From contig NZ_FOBW01000024.1 of assembly GCF_900109925.1 (NCBI RefSeq), forward strand, positions 1-49,779: 49,779 bases of DNA. The letters are read 5' to 3'. A model generated the notes under the pieces. That model had not been told where the DNA came from. It did no database searches and saw nothing but the letters and a program-made list of their open reading frames with translations. The position numbers and the translations under genes are program-made. Below are positions 49,480 through 49,779 of this stretch, in pieces (within the stretch, counting starts at the first letter, position 1; each line of letters starts with the position of its first letter). The DNA is from Mesobacillus persicus (GTDB lineage Bacteria; Bacillota; Bacilli; Bacillales; Cytobacillaceae).

Positions 49480-49534
49480 CCGTCGCTGCAAGTTAAGTGA
49501 AAAAAACTTGTGTAGCTGACGGTTTAACTTTTTT
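49480..49534 (+). terminator. Terminator-like hairpin between the two rRNA promoters
   Basis: CCGTCGCTGCAAGTT (49480-49494) pairs with AACTTGTGTAGCTGACGG (49505-49522, imperfect), followed by TTTAACTTTTTT. It lies at the very 5' end of P1 transcripts and before P2. Confidence 0.55.
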
Positions 49535-49544
49535 GAAAAAGGTG

Positions 49545-49574
49545 TTGACTTACAAATACGCCTCGTGTTATATT
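49545..49574 (+). promoter_or_regulatory. rRNA operon promoter P2
   Basis: TTGACT (49545-49550), 18 nt, TATATT (49569-49574). The AATAAAGTCGCT after it resembles the sequence after P1 (AATAACCGTCGCT), so the promoters look duplicated. The leader from about 49582 to 49710 includes a CATGTT...GAACATG stem (about 49651-49679). Confidence 0.8.
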
Positions 49575-49710
49575 AATAAAGTCGCTTCTGAGCGGCGCTT
49601 AAAGTGCTCCTTGAAAACTAAACAAACAAGCGTCAACAAACAATATTATCATGTTTCTTCTATTGTATAGAGAACATGAGCCAACGTTTTATTTTATGAG
49701 CTAATCACTC

Positions 49711-49779
49711 TTTATTGGAGAGTTTGATCCTGGCTCAGGACGAACGCTGGCGGCGTGCCTAATACATGCAAGTCGAGCG
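49711..49779 (+). rRNA. rrs: 16S ribosomal RNA, 5' end (runs off the window)
   Basis: The segment starts TTTATTGGAGAGTTTGATCC and continues TGGCTCAGGACGAACGCTGG, the universal 16S 5' end with the 27F primer site. Only 69 bases are in the window. Its place behind ygxA fits the B. subtilis rrnD locus. Confidence 0.97.

Overview
The window is chromosomal DNA of a low-GC, endospore-forming Bacillaceae (Bacillus, Neobacillus or Mesobacillus type). The evidence is small acid-soluble spore proteins (SspK and a gamma-type SASP), Firmicutes Shine-Dalgarno sequences with many TTG/GTG starts, sigma-A promoters, an S-box riboswitch, PerR and CcpA sites, and a long block in the B. subtilis order yfhD-yfhE-yfhF-recX-yfhH-sspK-yfhJ-yfhP-mutY-yfhS-fabL-sspE-ygaB-ygaC-ygaD-ygaE-gsaB-bcp-perR-ygzB-ygxA-16S rRNA. 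The window ends inside the 5' end of a 16S rRNA gene.

Left part (1-10.2 kb): the start of an IS110-family transposase, a LysM-M14 peptidase and a large secreted M14 peptidase in convergent orientation, then an assimilatory nitrite reductase locus (nirB, nirD, and a fused uroporphyrinogen methyltransferase/synthase that supplies siroheme). The nirB promoter has a perfect TGTGA-N6-TCACA box centred at -41.5. An EamA permease follows.

10.3-18.3 kb: a catabolic cluster (SDR, acyl-CoA dehydrogenase, thiolase, acyl-CoA ligase, class III CoA-transferase-fold protein, second ligase). The class III protein carries the His/Asp/Glu pattern of alpha-methylacyl-CoA racemase, and the dehydrogenase has the isovaleryl/long-chain catalytic-Glu placement. 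Together these suggest degradation of 2-methyl-branched acyl chains. A perfect cre site lies just before the dehydrogenase gene.

18.3-27.2 kb: a DinB-like protein, a heterodimeric ABC exporter pair, a SAM riboswitch controlling a homoserine dehydrogenase without a recognisable ACT domain, and a MarR/MFS pair. An 810-base gene-free stretch follows. It holds (a) a consensus sigma-A promoter and an approximately 260-nt transcript unit ending in a strong terminator, with a possible 28-codon ORF, and (b) a dense DnaA-box cluster (seven perfect TTATCCACA boxes in 191 bp) far from any dnaA/dnaN gene. I regard this stretch as the most interesting part of the window.

27.2-49.8 kb: the conserved yfh-yga block. 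Compared with the B. subtilis order as I remember it, a glutamate synthase large subunit gene stands between ygaE and gsaB and a small potassium-channel gene between gsaB and bcp. Several dispersed, probably mobile, palindromic repeat families occupy the intergenic gaps. The block ends with tandem rRNA promoters separated by a hairpin plus T-run.
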